A stretch of DNA of 43,066 nt from Lachnospiraceae bacterium. GTDB lineage: Bacteria; Bacillota; Clostridia; Lachnospirales; Lachnospiraceae. The stretch lies in assembly GCA_015057515.1 (NCBI GenBank), contig SVED01000010.1, forward strand, positions 1 through 43,066, read 5' to 3'. Shown here one piece after another: positions 34,787 to 43,066 of the stretch. Position 1 is the first letter of the stretch; each line of letters begins with the position of its first letter. The translations under genes were made by a program, and so were the position numbers. Under the pieces are notes generated by a model. It ran no database searches. It was not told the DNA's origin and saw only the letters and a program-made list of their open reading frames with translations.

Positions 34787-36271
34787 ATGGACAAAATAGG
34801 ATTTGACAATGACCTTTATATGCAAAAGCAGAAGCAACATATTCTTGAGCGTATCGAGAGTGCACAGGGTAAACTTTACCTTGAGTTTGGTGGCAAGCTT
34901 TTCGATGATTATCATGCTGCCAGAGTACTTCCAGGTTTTGACGTAAATGCCAAGATTAAATTGCTTTACGAATTAAAGGAACAGGCTGAGATTATATTCG
35001 TTATATCTGCAGGAGACATTGAGAAAACTAAAATGCGTGCAGACCTAGGCATCACTTATGATATGGATGTCCTACGACTAATAGATACCATTACTAATCT
35101 GGGTATTGAGGTCAATAGTGTTGTCATTACAAAGTATACTGGACAACCAGCTGCGGATGCCTTTATGTCCAAGCTTACTATGCGCGGAGTTAAAAACTAT
35201 GCACACAAACCTATAAAAGGATATCCAACTGAAATTGATTATATATGTAGCGCGGAGGGCTTCGGCTCAAACCCATATATTGAGACTACCAAACCACTTG
35301 TAGTTGTTACAGCACCTGGTCCAGGCAGCGGCAAGCTTGCCACCTGTCTTTCACAGGTATACCACGAAACTTTGCGTGGAATTCCTGCTGGTTATGCAAA
35401 GTTTGAGACATTTCCTATATGGAACATCCCTCTCAAGCACCCAGTTAATCTGGCTTATGAAGCAGCCACTGCAGACCTAAACGACGTAAATATGATTGAC
35501 CCATTCCATTTAGAGGCATATGGGGAGACAACTGTAAACTACAATCGTGATGTAGAAGCTTTTCCTATTGTACAAAGTACTCTTGCCCGCATTAGCAATG
35601 GTGCCTTTGACTACAAGAGCCCAACCGATATGGGTGTAAATATGGTTGGTTATGCTATTTTCGATGATGATGCAGTAAAGGAAGCCAGCTGTCAGGAAAT
35701 CATCAGACGTTTCTTCGCGGCCAAGTGTGACTTCAGAAATGGCAAGGGTGATCAGGATGCTGTAGATAAAATTAAACTTATTATGAGACACCTCAACATT
35801 ACCCCAGACATAAGACCTGTTGTTCAACCTGCTCTGGATAAATCATCAAGTGTAGGCGTTCCTGTGGCAGCCATTGAGCTACACGATGGCAGGGTCATTA
35901 CAGGAAAAGCAAGCACGCTTTTAAGTGCCAGCTCTACAGCAGTTCTAAATGCTATTAAGGCATTAACAAATATTGACGATGACCTTAAGCTTCTAAGTCC
36001 TATTATTTTAGAGCCTATTGTGGAGCTTAAAACTAAGATATTAAACAGTCACAGTACACTTCTTAACTTAGAAGATGTGCTTACAGCCCTCTCTATATCC
36101 GGGGCAACCAATACCCTTACCGCCAAAGCTATGCGAGCATTACCTCAACTTAGGGACTGTGAGTATCACTCAACTCAAATGCTTACACCTGGTGATGAAG
36201 ACACTCTGCGAAAGCTTGGTCTTCGTATTACATGCGAGCCAATATATCCAGGTAAGGAATTGTATTTCTAA
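34787..36271 (+). CDS. DUF1846 family protein
   Basis: 494 residues, the usual length of this family, which is widespread in Firmicutes and of unsettled function. Seen: GFDNDLYMQKQKQHILERIE at the N-terminus, LYLEFGGKLFDDYHAARVLP, a nucleotide-binding-like VVTAPGPGSGKLATCLSQVY (about residues 175-194), and DMGVNMVGYAIFDDD. No signal peptide or membrane segment, so cytoplasmic. ATG 34787 follows AGGGG by eight bases; the frame is open to 34757 but without a site. Single gene with its own promoter and terminator. The P-loop-like segment suggests a nucleotide-dependent step; nothing more can be said. Confidence 0.88.
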   Translation: MDKIGFDNDLYMQKQKQHILERIESAQGKLYLEFGGKLFDDYHAARVLPGFDVNAKIKLLYELKEQAEIIFVISAGDIEKTKMRADLGITYDMDVLRLIDTITNLGIEVNSVVITKYTGQPAADAFMSKLTMRGVKNYAHKPIKGYPTEIDYICSAEGFGSNPYIETTKPLVVVTAPGPGSGKLATCLSQVYHETLRGIPAGYAKFETFPIWNIPLKHPVNLAYEAATADLNDVNMIDPFHLEAYGETTVNYNRDVEAFPIVQSTLARISNGAFDYKSPTDMGVNMVGYAIFDDDAVKEASCQEIIRRFFAAKCDFRNGKGDQDAVDKIKLIMRHLNITPDIRPVVQPALDKSSSVGVPVAAIELHDGRVITGKASTLLSASSTAVLNAIKALTNIDDDLKLLSPIILEPIVELKTKILNSHSTLLNLEDVLTALSISGATNTLTAKAMRALPQLRDCEYHSTQMLTPGDEDTLRKLGLRITCEPIYPGKELYF

Positions 36272-36336
36272 GCTAATGTTTTTTACTAAGCCAGTATGCT
36301 TTCATTTAACAATATAGCTACAGTACATTATCATAT

Positions 36337-36384
36337 AAAAAAGGGTAATCCCATACTTTTCAGTTATGGATTTACCCTTTTTTT
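36337..36384. terminator. Terminator after the DUF1846 gene
   Basis: AAAAAAGGGTAATCCCAT pairs with ATGGATTTACCCTTTTTTT (36366-36384), with a one-base irregularity and a loop of about 12, followed by a T run on the plus strand. A matching T run on the other strand makes it symmetrical. Confidence 0.8.
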
Positions 36385-36436
36385 ATTATACTTTATGATT
36401 AATTACATTGTATTCTTATTTTCACAATTTAACCAT

Positions 36437-36465
36437 TTTCAAGAAGTAGTGTAATATGGTATAAT
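36437..36465 (+). promoter_or_regulatory. Promoter of the FNT channel gene
   Basis: TATAAT at 36460-36465 matches the -10 consensus exactly. The -35 candidate TTTCAA (36437-36442) at 17 bases is weak, so activation by a regulator is possible. Confidence 0.5.
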
Positions 36466-36501
36466 TTTGTTATTATGTATATGGAGGAGGTACATCTAAT
36501 C

Positions 36502-37344
36502 ATGCACTCACCTTTAGAAATTGCCAAAAATTACGTGGACATTGGTATCCACAAAACCAGGCTTTCAGCCTTTAAAATGATTCTATTAGGTTTCTTTGCT
36601 GGTATGTTTATTTCTTTTGCCGGCGTGGCTGCAAGTACTGCATCCACTACTCTCGGACAGACTTCCCCTGGAAGACTTATAGCCGCTATTATTTTCCCTG
36701 CGGGTATGGCCATGGTGCTTATTGCAGGTAGCGAGCTTTTTACAGGAAATATCTTAATTGTCATATCCGTTTTAGAAAAAAAAGTTTCTGTTCTTAAGAT
36801 GTTAAAAAACTGGCTATGCGTTTACATAGGTAATTTTTTAGGCGCTCTCTTTGTTTCAGTTTTAGTTACATACGGTCATGTTCCTAATCTTTTTGGAGGT
36901 GACCTTGCCTATGGTATTGTAAATTCTGGAGTTACCCGAACCGACCTTACTTTTGGCGACAGTTTTGCCAAAGGTATTTTATGTAATATCCTTGTTTGTT
37001 TAGCTGTGTGGATGGCTTTTGCCTCCAAGCAGGTTTCCGGCAAGGTTATGATTAGTTTCTGGCCAGTTATGATTTTTGTTCTCTGTGGCTTTGAACACTG
37101 TATCGCAGATATGTATTATTGTCTCTGTGGTATCTTTACTGCAGCAGAATATGGTATTGAGGCAGGTTCTCTTACTTTCAGCAACTTTATCACCCACAAC
37201 CTGATACCAGTTACTCTGGGCAACTTAATCGGTGGACTAATTGTGGGGGTAGGATATTGGCTAGCATATCTTGCCCACACACCATACTACAAATACAACG
37301 TGGAGCAAGAACAGCAAGATATCGATATTTCAGAGGAATACTAA
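36502..37344 (+). CDS. FNT-family formate/nitrite channel (FocA-like)
   Basis: 280 residues with six TM helices, the usual size of the family, which passes formate, nitrite or hydrosulfide across the membrane. Signatures: FFAGMFISFAGVAAST after the first loop, PAGMAMVLIAGSELFTGN, KNWLCVYIGNFLGALFVS, GILCNILVCLAVWMAF and FEHCIADMYY. ATG 36502 is chosen for its position after GGAGGAGG; ATG 36475 or 36481 would place the ribosome site inside the gene. Formate export fits a mixed-acid fermenter, but no pyruvate formate-lyase gene is nearby. The inverted-repeat block follows directly. Confidence 0.88.
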   Translation: MHSPLEIAKNYVDIGIHKTRLSAFKMILLGFFAGMFISFAGVAASTASTTLGQTSPGRLIAAIIFPAGMAMVLIAGSELFTGNILIVISVLEKKVSVLKMLKNWLCVYIGNFLGALFVSVLVTYGHVPNLFGGDLAYGIVNSGVTRTDLTFGDSFAKGILCNILVCLAVWMAFASKQVSGKVMISFWPVMIFVLCGFEHCIADMYYCLCGIFTAAEYGIEAGSLTFSNFITHNLIPVTLGNLIGGLIVGVGYWLAYLAHTPYYKYNVEQEQQDIDISEEY

Positions 37345-37348
37345 GCTA

Positions 37349-37802
37349 ATTATCTTACATATTAGCTCTTGGCTTAGGGCACTACCTGGCAAAATATTTG
37401 TGACTTTTAAGAGATTTTGAAATATCTATTAGAGAATACTTGCGATATTTTATAAGCCCCGTGTTTTAGAAACTCGCAATCACAAACAAAATGGACTATG
37501 ACTTGTTTTCGGATTAATCCGAACAAGTCATAGTCCATTTTCCTTGTCTTGCTCAAACATCTAAAACAGCGGGGCGTTATCGCAAGTATATCTCTAATGA
37601 TATTTCAGTAAAATCTCTTAAAAATCGACTAAAAAACTTCCTTATATGATTTTATATCCCATTCAGCATCGAGTTTGTACCAAGCGGTGTTAATCATACA
37701 TCGAAAGTGCAAGGCAATAGATATTACAAAATCTCTTAATCGGAATAAATATTATGTCAGATAGTGCCCTAAGCCAAGAGCTGGTATTGTAAGATAATCT
37801 GC
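37349..37802. repeat. Nested inverted-repeat element, MITE-like, no coding potential
   Basis: This gene-free block of 450 bases lies between two convergent genes. Its ends are inverted copies: AGCTCTTGGCTTAGGGCACTA (from 37364) and its complement at 37760-37782; with mismatches the match extends outward (ATTATCTTACA) and inward (AAGAGATTTTG, AATATCTATT) to about 75 bases per arm. Inside are further nested pairs: ATACTTGCGATA (37436-37447) with TATCGCAAGTAT (37578-37589), and GTTTTAGA with TCTAAAAC. The centre is a long hairpin (37488-37541). No open frame of useful length is present. It may be a non-autonomous mobile element or a very large folded RNA/terminator. Confidence 0.75.
37488..37541. 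repeat. Central hairpin of the inverted-repeat element
   Basis: The left arm begins AAAATGGACTATGACTTGTT and the right arm ends AACAAGTCATAGTCCATTTT, a perfect 20-bp stem. A further CGGATT/AATCCG pairing continues to the centre after a two-base bulge, giving about 26 paired positions with almost no loop. Confidence 0.9.
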
Positions 37803-38468
37803 TTATGTATTCTCAGTATAGCGACATACAGGGAAGTTTGTGCATCCCCAGAACATGCCGTAACGACCGTTGCGGAGGAGAAGTTCGCTGGCACAATTTG
37901 GGCACTTCTTTGTTGGAGTAAGCTCTGGCTCATCTTGCATGTATTCGAAACATAACTGATTCATAACACAATCCTGCAATGCTCTATGGGCACCTGAAGT
38001 ATCAATATCATAATAGGCGGCGATATCCACCAGTCTGTGGTGGGCTAACTGAGGTAAACGTTTTCTGGACATAGGTAATGTATCTATGTAGTCGTTAGAT
38101 ATAGTCTGTCCAAAAGTTTCCTCCGCTGCTTTCCATATAAACTTCATATCGAAACAATGAATGTTATGTCCTACGAGAATGTAATCTCCTACAAAGTCAT
38201 TGAACTGTGGCAATACTACGTCTAAAGTTGGTTTATCCTTAACCATATCATCAGTTATTCCATTTACAGCTGTAGCCCCTGGAGATATAGGCTTCATAGG
38301 GTTGACTAAGGTTGAAAAAGTATCTACCACCTTTCCGTCAACCACCTTTAGGGCTGATATTTCTATTATAGCTTCAGCCTTTGGACTAGTGCCTGTTGTC
38401 TCAAGGTCAAACACTACATAGTTTGACACATAATCTCTTAACTTTCTTCCTCTATTTGCTCCGAACAT
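37803..38468 (-). CDS. DnaQ-like 3'-5' exonuclease with C-terminal zinc finger
   Basis: 221 residues. DEDDh exonuclease domain (about 15-175): VVFDLETTGTSPKAEAIIEI (Asp21, Glu23), VNGITDDMV, VGHNIHCFDMKF and GAHRALQDCVMNQ. The C-terminal 35 residues form a topoisomerase-type zinc finger: CPNC, then GRYGMFWGCTNFPVC, four cysteines. It probably removes nucleotides from DNA or RNA ends; resemblance to DNA polymerase III epsilon is at family level, since PolC of Firmicutes carries its own exonuclease. ATG 38468 has GGAG six bases upstream; GTG 38480 is less likely. The gene converges on the FNT gene across the inverted-repeat block. Confidence 0.86.
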   Translation of the reverse strand: MFGANRGRKLRDYVSNYVVFDLETTGTSPKAEAIIEISALKVVDGKVVDTFSTLVNPMKPISPGATAVNGITDDMVKDKPTLDVVLPQFNDFVGDYILVGHNIHCFDMKFIWKAAEETFGQTISNDYIDTLPMSRKRLPQLAHHRLVDIAAYYDIDTSGAHRALQDCVMNQLCFEYMQDEPELTPTKKCPNCASELLLRNGRYGMFWGCTNFPVCRYTENT

Positions 38469-38502
38469 AATTATCTCCACTCACTTGCATATTAGTTTTG
38501 GA

Positions 38503-38979
38503 TTAGTTGTAAGTACACTGACATTGTATTCCTTGAATATAGTCTAAAGGTAATTGAGTTTTTTCGGCAACCTCCTCCTCAGTCATTCCCTTAGCTAAAT
38601 ATCTTCTTGCCACTCCATCTAAGGACTCACCAACTTCAATAAGGTGTCCATCCGGGTCGAAGAATCGAACCACCTTCTGTCCCCAGCTGTGTTCCATTAA
38701 CTCATTCAAATATGTGATAGTACCTTGGTATTTGTTTACTCTTGCCAAAAATCCATCCATATCATTTTCTTCAAAAAATAACTCTGCATCACAGCTTCCC
38801 TTATTGGATTTTTCCCCAATAAGTTTTTCCCATATATGTTTTTCCTGTAATACAAGACCCTCGGTCAGTATTACATTTCCACCAAAATCTGTAACCACAG
38901 TAAGTCCAAACAAATCCTTGTAAAATGCTTTTGAACGTTCTATATCTTCAACTACTATTAAAATGTTTTTTAGTTTCAT
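38503..38979 (-). CDS. VOC-superfamily (glyoxalase/bleomycin resistance-like) protein
   Basis: 158 residues. The N-terminal 120 residues follow the vicinal oxygen chelate pattern: LKNILIVVEDIERSKAFYKD, LFGLTVVTDFGGN, and the metal-binding-side HSWGQKVVRFFDPDGHLIEV. The last 35 residues (YLAKGMTEEEVAEKTQLPLD) look like a small helix-turn-helix-like extension, uncommon in the family. Substrate unknown: the superfamily covers glyoxalase, dioxygenases and drug-binding proteins. AGGAG precedes the ATG. It lies 9 bases after the phosphoesterase gene and 34 before the exonuclease gene, so the three are likely one operon. Confidence 0.83.
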   Translation of the reverse strand: MKLKNILIVVEDIERSKAFYKDLFGLTVVTDFGGNVILTEGLVLQEKHIWEKLIGEKSNKGSCDAELFFEENDMDGFLARVNKYQGTITYLNELMEHSWGQKVVRFFDPDGHLIEVGESLDGVARRYLAKGMTEEEVAEKTQLPLDYIQGIQCQCTYN

Positions 38980-38988
38980 ATTGTTCTC

Positions 38989-39837
38989 CTACTCTAGCTC
39001 AATTATAACAAGCTCGGGACGATTGAATATTCTAGGTGCTGGAGTGCTTTCTCTTGCTAATCCCCTGCTAACAATCATTGTGCCACTAGCATAATCATAT
39101 CTTCCCCCTGCATAATCCGGAAATATACCTTGATGTGGAGAATACAAACCATTTAATATACCTGGTATTCTCCACTGTCCTCCATGGGCATGACCACATA
39201 ACACAAGATCAAAATCGTATTTTTTATATGTATCTATAATCTCTGGTCTATGAGATAACAAAATAGTATAATTGTTAAAATTAACCTTCTCCCCCAGTTC
39301 CTTTATCTGGGTTTCAGTTGACTTACTTCCCGAAACATAGGTATCTACGTCCACATCATCTACTCCACATATATTTATCACTTGACCATTTATTAAAACT
39401 ACTTCACAATCTCCTGACAGTATTGTAATGCCGTAGGACTCAACTATACTTAGAATGTTATCAATATCCTTCCCCCAGTATTCGTGATTACCTGTCACAT
39501 AATAGCAGTCGTATTTTACTGCAATCTCACGTAAAAACGTTTCTGTGTTTTTATAGCTTTTCTCATCATCAAATATATCTCCACCTAATAGGACAATATC
39601 AGGTTTTGCCTCATCTATTGCCTCTACAAGTGTTTTTTGATTCTTTCCATACCAGTCTGAATGAAGATCTGTTATCAAGGCTATGGTAACTGGCGAGTTT
39701 ATCTTTTCACTGTCAAGTTTATAATATACTGTTTTAAGCCTCATATCGAAGGAAATAAGCAAAAATATTACCACAAGGGTAATAATTATCCACTTTTTCA
39801 CTTTTTTGTTTTTTAAGGCTAATTTAAATTTTCCCAC
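38989..39837 (-). CDS. Membrane-anchored metallophosphoesterase (YkuE-like)
   Basis: 282 residues from GTG 39837. One N-terminal TM helix (about 15-33), then a calcineurin-like phosphoesterase domain outside the membrane with all metal-site motifs: ALITDLHSDW, LLGGDIFDD, VTGNHEYWG, LSHRPEI and CGHAHGGQWRIP. Relatives act on phospholipid or cell-wall-linked phosphate esters. The frame is open to ATG 39864, but that codon has no ribosome site, while AGGAG stands nine bases before the GTG; the GTG start is preferred and is the uncertain part. First gene of the phosphoesterase/VOC/exonuclease operon. Confidence 0.85.
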   Translation of the reverse strand: MGKFKLALKNKKVKKWIIITLVVIFLLISFDMRLKTVYYKLDSEKINSPVTIALITDLHSDWYGKNQKTLVEAIDEAKPDIVLLGGDIFDDEKSYKNTETFLREIAVKYDCYYVTGNHEYWGKDIDNILSIVESYGITILSGDCEVVLINGQVINICGVDDVDVDTYVSGSKSTETQIKELGEKVNFNNYTILLSHRPEIIDTYKKYDFDLVLCGHAHGGQWRIPGILNGLYSPHQGIFPDYAGGRYDYASGTMIVSRGLARESTPAPRIFNRPELVIIELE

Positions 39838-39963
39838 AAGTAATATCTCCTGTTTTGTTTTCATACTATTTAGTTTTTATTATATTACATCATCAAATGA
39901 ATCATTTCAATATTCAAAACATATTATCTAATATGTAAAATCTATTGAACAATAAATTTTCTT

Positions 39964-39996
39964 ACAAAAAAATAGGTGCACCAAAGTGCACCTACT
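39964..39996 (-). terminator. Terminator of the alpha ribosomal operon
   Basis: AGGTGCAC (39974-39981) and GTGCACCT (39986-39993) pair perfectly with a four-base loop, and seven T follow on the minus strand. It stands about 100 bases after the rplQ stop; the bases between hold no gene. Confidence 0.85.
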
Positions 39997-40096
39997 CTTT
40001 TTAAAAAACCTTTATCTTTATATGTAGAACTATACTCACATCGACCATAAGAAAAAAACTTATTGGTTTCTATGGGTATGTTCCATCTAAGCTGGA

Positions 40097-40632
40097 TTAT
40101 ACTAACTCAAGGATAACCTTCATAGCACCGTCACCACGACGCTCGCCAATCTTAACGATTCTAGTGTATCCACCCTTACGGTTAGCATACTTTGTACCAT
40201 ACTCATCAAATAACTTTGCAGTTAAGTCAACCTTCTTAGTGCCTGCCTTCTTACCAGCTGCCTCAGTTGGAACCTCAACTACAGGATATAATACCTTAAG
40301 CATCTGTCTTCTAGCGTGAAGTCTTGAAGGCTGATCCTTCTTAACTTTCTTCTCAATCTCATCGTATACAGTAACCTTCTTACCGTCTACAGTCTCCTTA
40401 ACACGCTTGCCATCTTTGTCCTTTTTTGCAACCTTAGCTGTTACAGTAACCTCTTCGAAGTTATCCTTTTCCTTAACTGCTAAAGTGATAGATGCTCAGC
40501 AATCTTACGAACTTCCTTAGCTCTTGCCTCAGTAGTCTCAATCTTTCCGTGATAAAGTAACTGAGTTACCTGATTACGAAGTAATGCCTTTCTTTGGTCT
40601 GCTTTCTTTCCAAGCTTTCTATACATTGCCAT
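40097..40632 (-). CDS. rplQ: 50S ribosomal protein L17, with an apparent one-base frameshift
   Basis: Large-subunit protein at the exit-tunnel side. The frame from ATG 40632 (AAGGAGG eight bases upstream) reads [20 protein letters not shown] and [12 protein letters not shown], then stops at 40480-40482. Restoring one missing base near 40489-40491 continues into [16 protein letters not shown], a Lys-rich insertion (about residues 60-105), [13 protein letters not shown] and [19 protein letters not shown] to the stop at 40097. The repaired protein has 178 residues. The Lys-rich insertion is the form I associate with Lachnospiraceae. Since L17 is normally essential, a sequencing or assembly error is the likeliest cause; a true mutation or programmed shift cannot be excluded. 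Confidence 0.9.
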
Positions 40633-40700
40633 TATAATTTCCTCCTTACCCTTGCGGGTCTTCACTGTGCTTACTATTATTCAGCGTGAGTGGTGTTAGC

Positions 40701-41672
40701 TTACTCGTCTCCTGACTTTAGTGATAAGCCTAATTCTTTTAACTTTGCTAAAACTTCCTCCAAAGACTTACGACCAAGATTACGAACCTTCATCATATCC
40801 TCTGAAGTCTTGTTTGTTAACTCTTCAACTGTATTGATACCAGCTCTCTTTAAACAGTTGTATGAACGAACTGAAAGCTCAAGCTCATCAATGTTCATCT
40901 CGAGAACCTTCTCCTTCTCATCATTTGTCTTCTCTACCATAACCTCTGCTGAGTTTGCAATCTCTGACAAATCAATGAAAAGACTTAAATGCTCACTTAA
41001 AACCTTAGCTGCAAGGCTTACAGCCTCATCTGGAGCTAATGTACCATTTGTAAATACATCAAGTGTGAGCTTGTCATAATCTGTAATCTGACCAACACGT
41101 GTATTCTCTACTGTAAGATTAACACGCTCTACTGGTGTATAGATTGAATCAATAGCTATAGTATCAATAGATGCATTCTCATCCTTGTTCTTGTCAGAAC
41201 CCACATAACCTCTACCATTAGAGATTGTAAGCTCCATCTCAAGCTTTGCATCTGCGCCACTAAGGTTTGCGATAACAAGCTCTGGATTGAGAATCTCAAG
41301 ATCTCCATCTAACTGTATATCGCCAGCTGTAACAACACAATCTCCAGAAGCATCAATATAAGCTGTTGTCTTAGCCTCTTTGAAAGCTCCCTTAGAAGCT
41401 CCATTGTTTTTGATACATATATCTTTTATGTTCATTACTATCTCAGTTACATCTTCCTTTACTCCAGGAATTGAACTGAACTCATGTAAAACACCCTTAA
41501 TCTTTATGGCACTTACTGCAGTACCTGGTAATGATGACAACATAATTCTTCTAAGAGAATTACCAAGTGTTGTACCATAACCTCTAACTAAAGGCTCTAC
41601 TACAAATCTACCGTACTTGTTGTCCTCAGAAATCTCTGCGATCTCTATTCTAGGTATTTCAAAATCAAACAC
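40701..41672 (-). CDS. rpoA: DNA-directed RNA polymerase alpha subunit
   Basis: 323 residues, standard length. N-terminal assembly domain (about 1-230; [53 protein letters not shown]) and C-terminal DNA/activator-binding domain (250-315; [33 protein letters not shown]). The start is GTG at 41670-41672 after GGAGGG. It lies between rpsD and rplQ as in other Firmicutes; a hairpin stands in the 91-base gap upstream. No anomalies seen. Confidence 0.98.
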   Translation of the reverse strand: MFDFEIPRIEIAEISEDNKYGRFVVEPLVRGYGTTLGNSLRRIMLSSLPGTAVSAIKIKGVLHEFSSIPGVKEDVTEIVMNIKDICIKNNGASKGAFKEAKTTAYIDASGDCVVTAGDIQLDGDLEILNPELVIANLSGADAKLEMELTISNGRGYVGSDKNKDENASIDTIAIDSIYTPVERVNLTVENTRVGQITDYDKLTLDVFTNGTLAPDEAVSLAAKVLSEHLSLFIDLSEIANSAEVMVEKTNDEKEKVLEMNIDELELSVRSYNCLKRAGINTVEELTNKTSEDMMKVRNLGRKSLEEVLAKLKELGLSLKSGDE

Positions 41673-41728
41673 TACTGACCCTCCTTTATGGATAACCGGT
41701 GTACAAAGTTACTTCTTATTAGAAAATC

Positions 41729-41752
41729 CACCGCGTCCGCAAGAACGCGGTG
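41729..41752 (-). terminator. Hairpin between rpsD and rpoA, possible attenuator
   Basis: CACCGCG (41729-41735) and CGCGGTG (41746-41752) form a GC-rich stem with a ten-base loop; GATTTTC follows on the minus strand. The T run is too short for efficient termination, so partial attenuation or an RNA processing/stability site is more likely. Confidence 0.5.
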
Positions 41753-41763
41753 ATTATTTTATC

Positions 41764-42357
41764 TTACTTTGAATATAACTCGACGATAAGTGTTTCGTTA
41801 ACAGGTACGTCAATCTGCTCTCTAAGTGGCTTCTCAACTACAGAACCGCTTAAAGACTCTAAACTAGCATCAAGCCATGATGGTGCTGTATAGCCTGCAT
41901 TTGCCTCAACGATATCCTTATATCTCTGAAGAGACTTGCTCTTCTCTCTAATTTCAATCTTGTCACCAGGATTAACTCTGTATGAAGGAATGTTTACACA
42001 CTTGCCATTTACAAGAACATGCTTATGATCTACGATCTGTCTAGCCTCTCTTCTTGTTCTAGCAAATCCCATACGGAAAATGATGTTATCAAGTCTTAAC
42101 TCTAATAATACCATAAGGTTAGGACCTGTAAGACCTGGCATTCTCTCAGCCTTCTCATATAAGTTACGGAAAGGCTTCTCAAGCATACCATAAATGAACT
42201 TAGCCTTCTGCTTCTCACGAAGCTGTAAGCCGTACTCACTTACCTTTCTGTTTGCTCTATTTAACTTTCTATTTGACTTCTTATTTACACCGAGATACAT
42301 TGGCTCCATACCCAAAGATCTGCATCTCTTAAGAATTGGGGTTCTATCTACTGCCAT
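41764..42357 (-). CDS. rpsD: 30S ribosomal protein S4
   Basis: 197 residues, the short non-zinc form: [20 protein letters not shown] has one Cys only, so the CxxC...C knuckle of the zinc form is missing. Core features: [40 protein letters not shown] and the S4 RNA-binding motif [21 protein letters not shown]4 binds 16S rRNA early in 30S assembly and in some bacteria represses its own operon. ATG 42357 follows AGGAGG by ten bases; the longer frame to 42405 overlaps rpsK and is rejected. Confidence 0.97.
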   Translation of the reverse strand: MAVDRTPILKRCRSLGMEPMYLGVNKKSNRKLNRANRKVSEYGLQLREKQKAKFIYGMLEKPFRNLYEKAERMPGLTGPNLMVLLELRLDNIIFRMGFARTRREARQIVDHKHVLVNGKCVNIPSYRVNPGDKIEIREKSKSLQRYKDIVEANAGYTAPSWLDASLESLSGSVVEKPLREQIDVPVNETLIVELYSK

Positions 42358-42374
42358 TATTCTTGTACCTCCTA

Positions 42375-42773
42375 TTAGACTCTTCTTCTCTTTGGTGGAC
42401 GACATCCATTATGTGGAACTGGAGTAACATCCTTAATACTAACTACTTCAAGACCACAAGCAGCAAGGGCACGAATAGCAGCCTCTCTACCTGAACCTGG
42501 TCCCTTAACCATAACTTCAACTCTCTTTAAGCCATATGGTAAAGCAGCCTTTGTAGCAGTCTCCGCTGCCATCTGTGCTGCGTAAGGTGTAGACTTTCTA
42601 GAACCTCTGAAGCCTAATCCACCTGCACTTGCCCAAGATAATGCATTACCCTCGGCATCTGTTAATGTAACAATTGTATTGTTAAAAGATGACTGAATAT
42701 GTGCCTGTCCGTTCTCGACGTTCTTTCTGACACGCTTCTTTGTCACTTTTTTAGTAGTAACTTTCTTAGCCAT
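42375..42773 (-). CDS. rpsK: 30S ribosomal protein S11
   Basis: 132 residues, usual length. Family signatures: [67 protein letters not shown] and the C-terminal [16 protein letters not shown]11 sits on the platform of the small subunit next to the mRNA. It lies 27 bases after rpsM and 17 before rpsD in the same operon. Confidence 0.98.
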   Translation of the reverse strand: MAKKVTTKKVTKKRVRKNVENGQAHIQSSFNNTIVTLTDAEGNALSWASAGGLGFRGSRKSTPYAAQMAAETATKAALPYGLKRVEVMVKGPGSGREAAIRALAACGLEVVSIKDVTPVPHNGCRPPKRRRV

Positions 42774-42800
42774 TAACCTAAACCTCCCTGGTTATTCTAA

Positions 42801-43066
42801 TTACTTCTTCTTATTAGCTACTGTCTTCTTAGGACCCTTACGAGTTCTAGCGTTTGTCTTAGTTTTCTGTCCACGAACAGGGAGACCCTTTCTGTGACGG
42901 ATACCACGGTAACAACCGATTTCCTGTAAACGCTTAATGTTAAGAGCTATTTCTCTACGTAAATCACCCTCTACAACCTGAGTCTCGTTGATGATTTCAC
43001 TGAGTCTCTTTACTTCGTCGTCAGTTAAATCACGTACTCTTGTATCAGGATCTACTTTTGCTTCTT
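42801..43066 (-). CDS. rpsM: 30S ribosomal protein S13, C-terminal part (runs off the window)
   Basis: The visible 88 codons read [18 protein letters not shown] at the window edge, then [40 protein letters not shown] and [12 protein letters not shown] before TAA at 42801-42803. This is the S13 C-terminus, including the basic tail that reaches tRNA and 16S rRNA. The N-terminal third lies beyond base 43066. First visible gene of the alpha operon; its promoter is outside the window. Confidence 0.97.
   Translation of the reverse strand, partial: EAKVDPDTRVRDLTDDEVKRLSEIINETQVVEGDLRREIALNIKRLQEIGCYRGIRHRKGLPVRGQKTKTNARTRKGPKKTVANKKK

Overview
The window is AT-rich DNA from a low-GC Gram-positive anaerobe, most likely a member of the Lachnospiraceae (Clostridia). 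The evidence is the strong AGGAGG-type ribosome binding sites, a type III glutamine synthetase, a ribosomal protein L17 with the lysine-rich insertion I associate with this family, an FNT-type formate/nitrite channel, ECF vitamin transport, DUF1846, and Gram-positive anchoring of exported proteins. Genus cannot be fixed from sequence alone. No tRNA, rRNA, CRISPR array, transposase or prophage gene was seen.

Layout. 1-247: start of glnN, leaving the window. 408-7029: a four-gene minus-strand signalling operon with two membrane-anchored BMP-family binding proteins, a hybrid histidine kinase with REC and Hpt domains, and a Cache/HD-GYP/REC protein. 7150-9084: a membrane EAL phosphodiesterase. 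9203-13436: a lipoprotein and a membrane-spanning ECF-type sigma factor with a duplicated DxDxDG-containing outer domain; behind them lie a small ORF and a membrane protein of unknown function (to 14598). 14838-17189: divergent pyridoxamine kinase and MocR/PdxR-type regulator around an inverted-repeat operator. 17257-20725: PqqD-like protein, OPT transporter and a lipid kinase. 20786-28938: a B12 regulon with two cobalamin riboswitches, cob(I)alamin adenosyltransferase, two DUF4430 proteins (one resembling animal intrinsic factor/transcobalamin), and an ECF transporter with fused ATPases, one S protein and two T proteins. 28989-34594: CorA, YlmH, a diguanylate cyclase and a copper ATPase carrying an embedded CopZ-like domain. 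34787-37344: DUF1846 protein and FNT channel. 37345-37802: a gene-free block made of nested inverted repeats. 37803-39837: exonuclease, VOC protein and phosphoesterase. 40097-43066: the alpha ribosomal operon (rpsM, rpsK, rpsD, rpoA, rplQ), with an apparent one-base frameshift in rplQ.

How the genes may work together. Three c-di-GMP enzymes (HD-GYP, EAL, GGDEF) and the BMP/kinase operon suggest that a small extracellular solute controls c-di-GMP breakdown by phosphorelay. The B12 block reads as one scavenging pathway: capture at the cell surface, ECF import, then adenosylation inside, each half shut off by its own riboswitch. The tethered sigma factor and its lipoprotein neighbour look like a separate envelope-sensing unit.

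Most worth following up: the sigma factor fused to an outer domain, the intrinsic-factor-like B12 system, the transporter-less BMP/kinase operon, the internal start inside copA, and the inverted-repeat element at 37349-37802. All functions are inferred from motifs read by eye; no database search was run.
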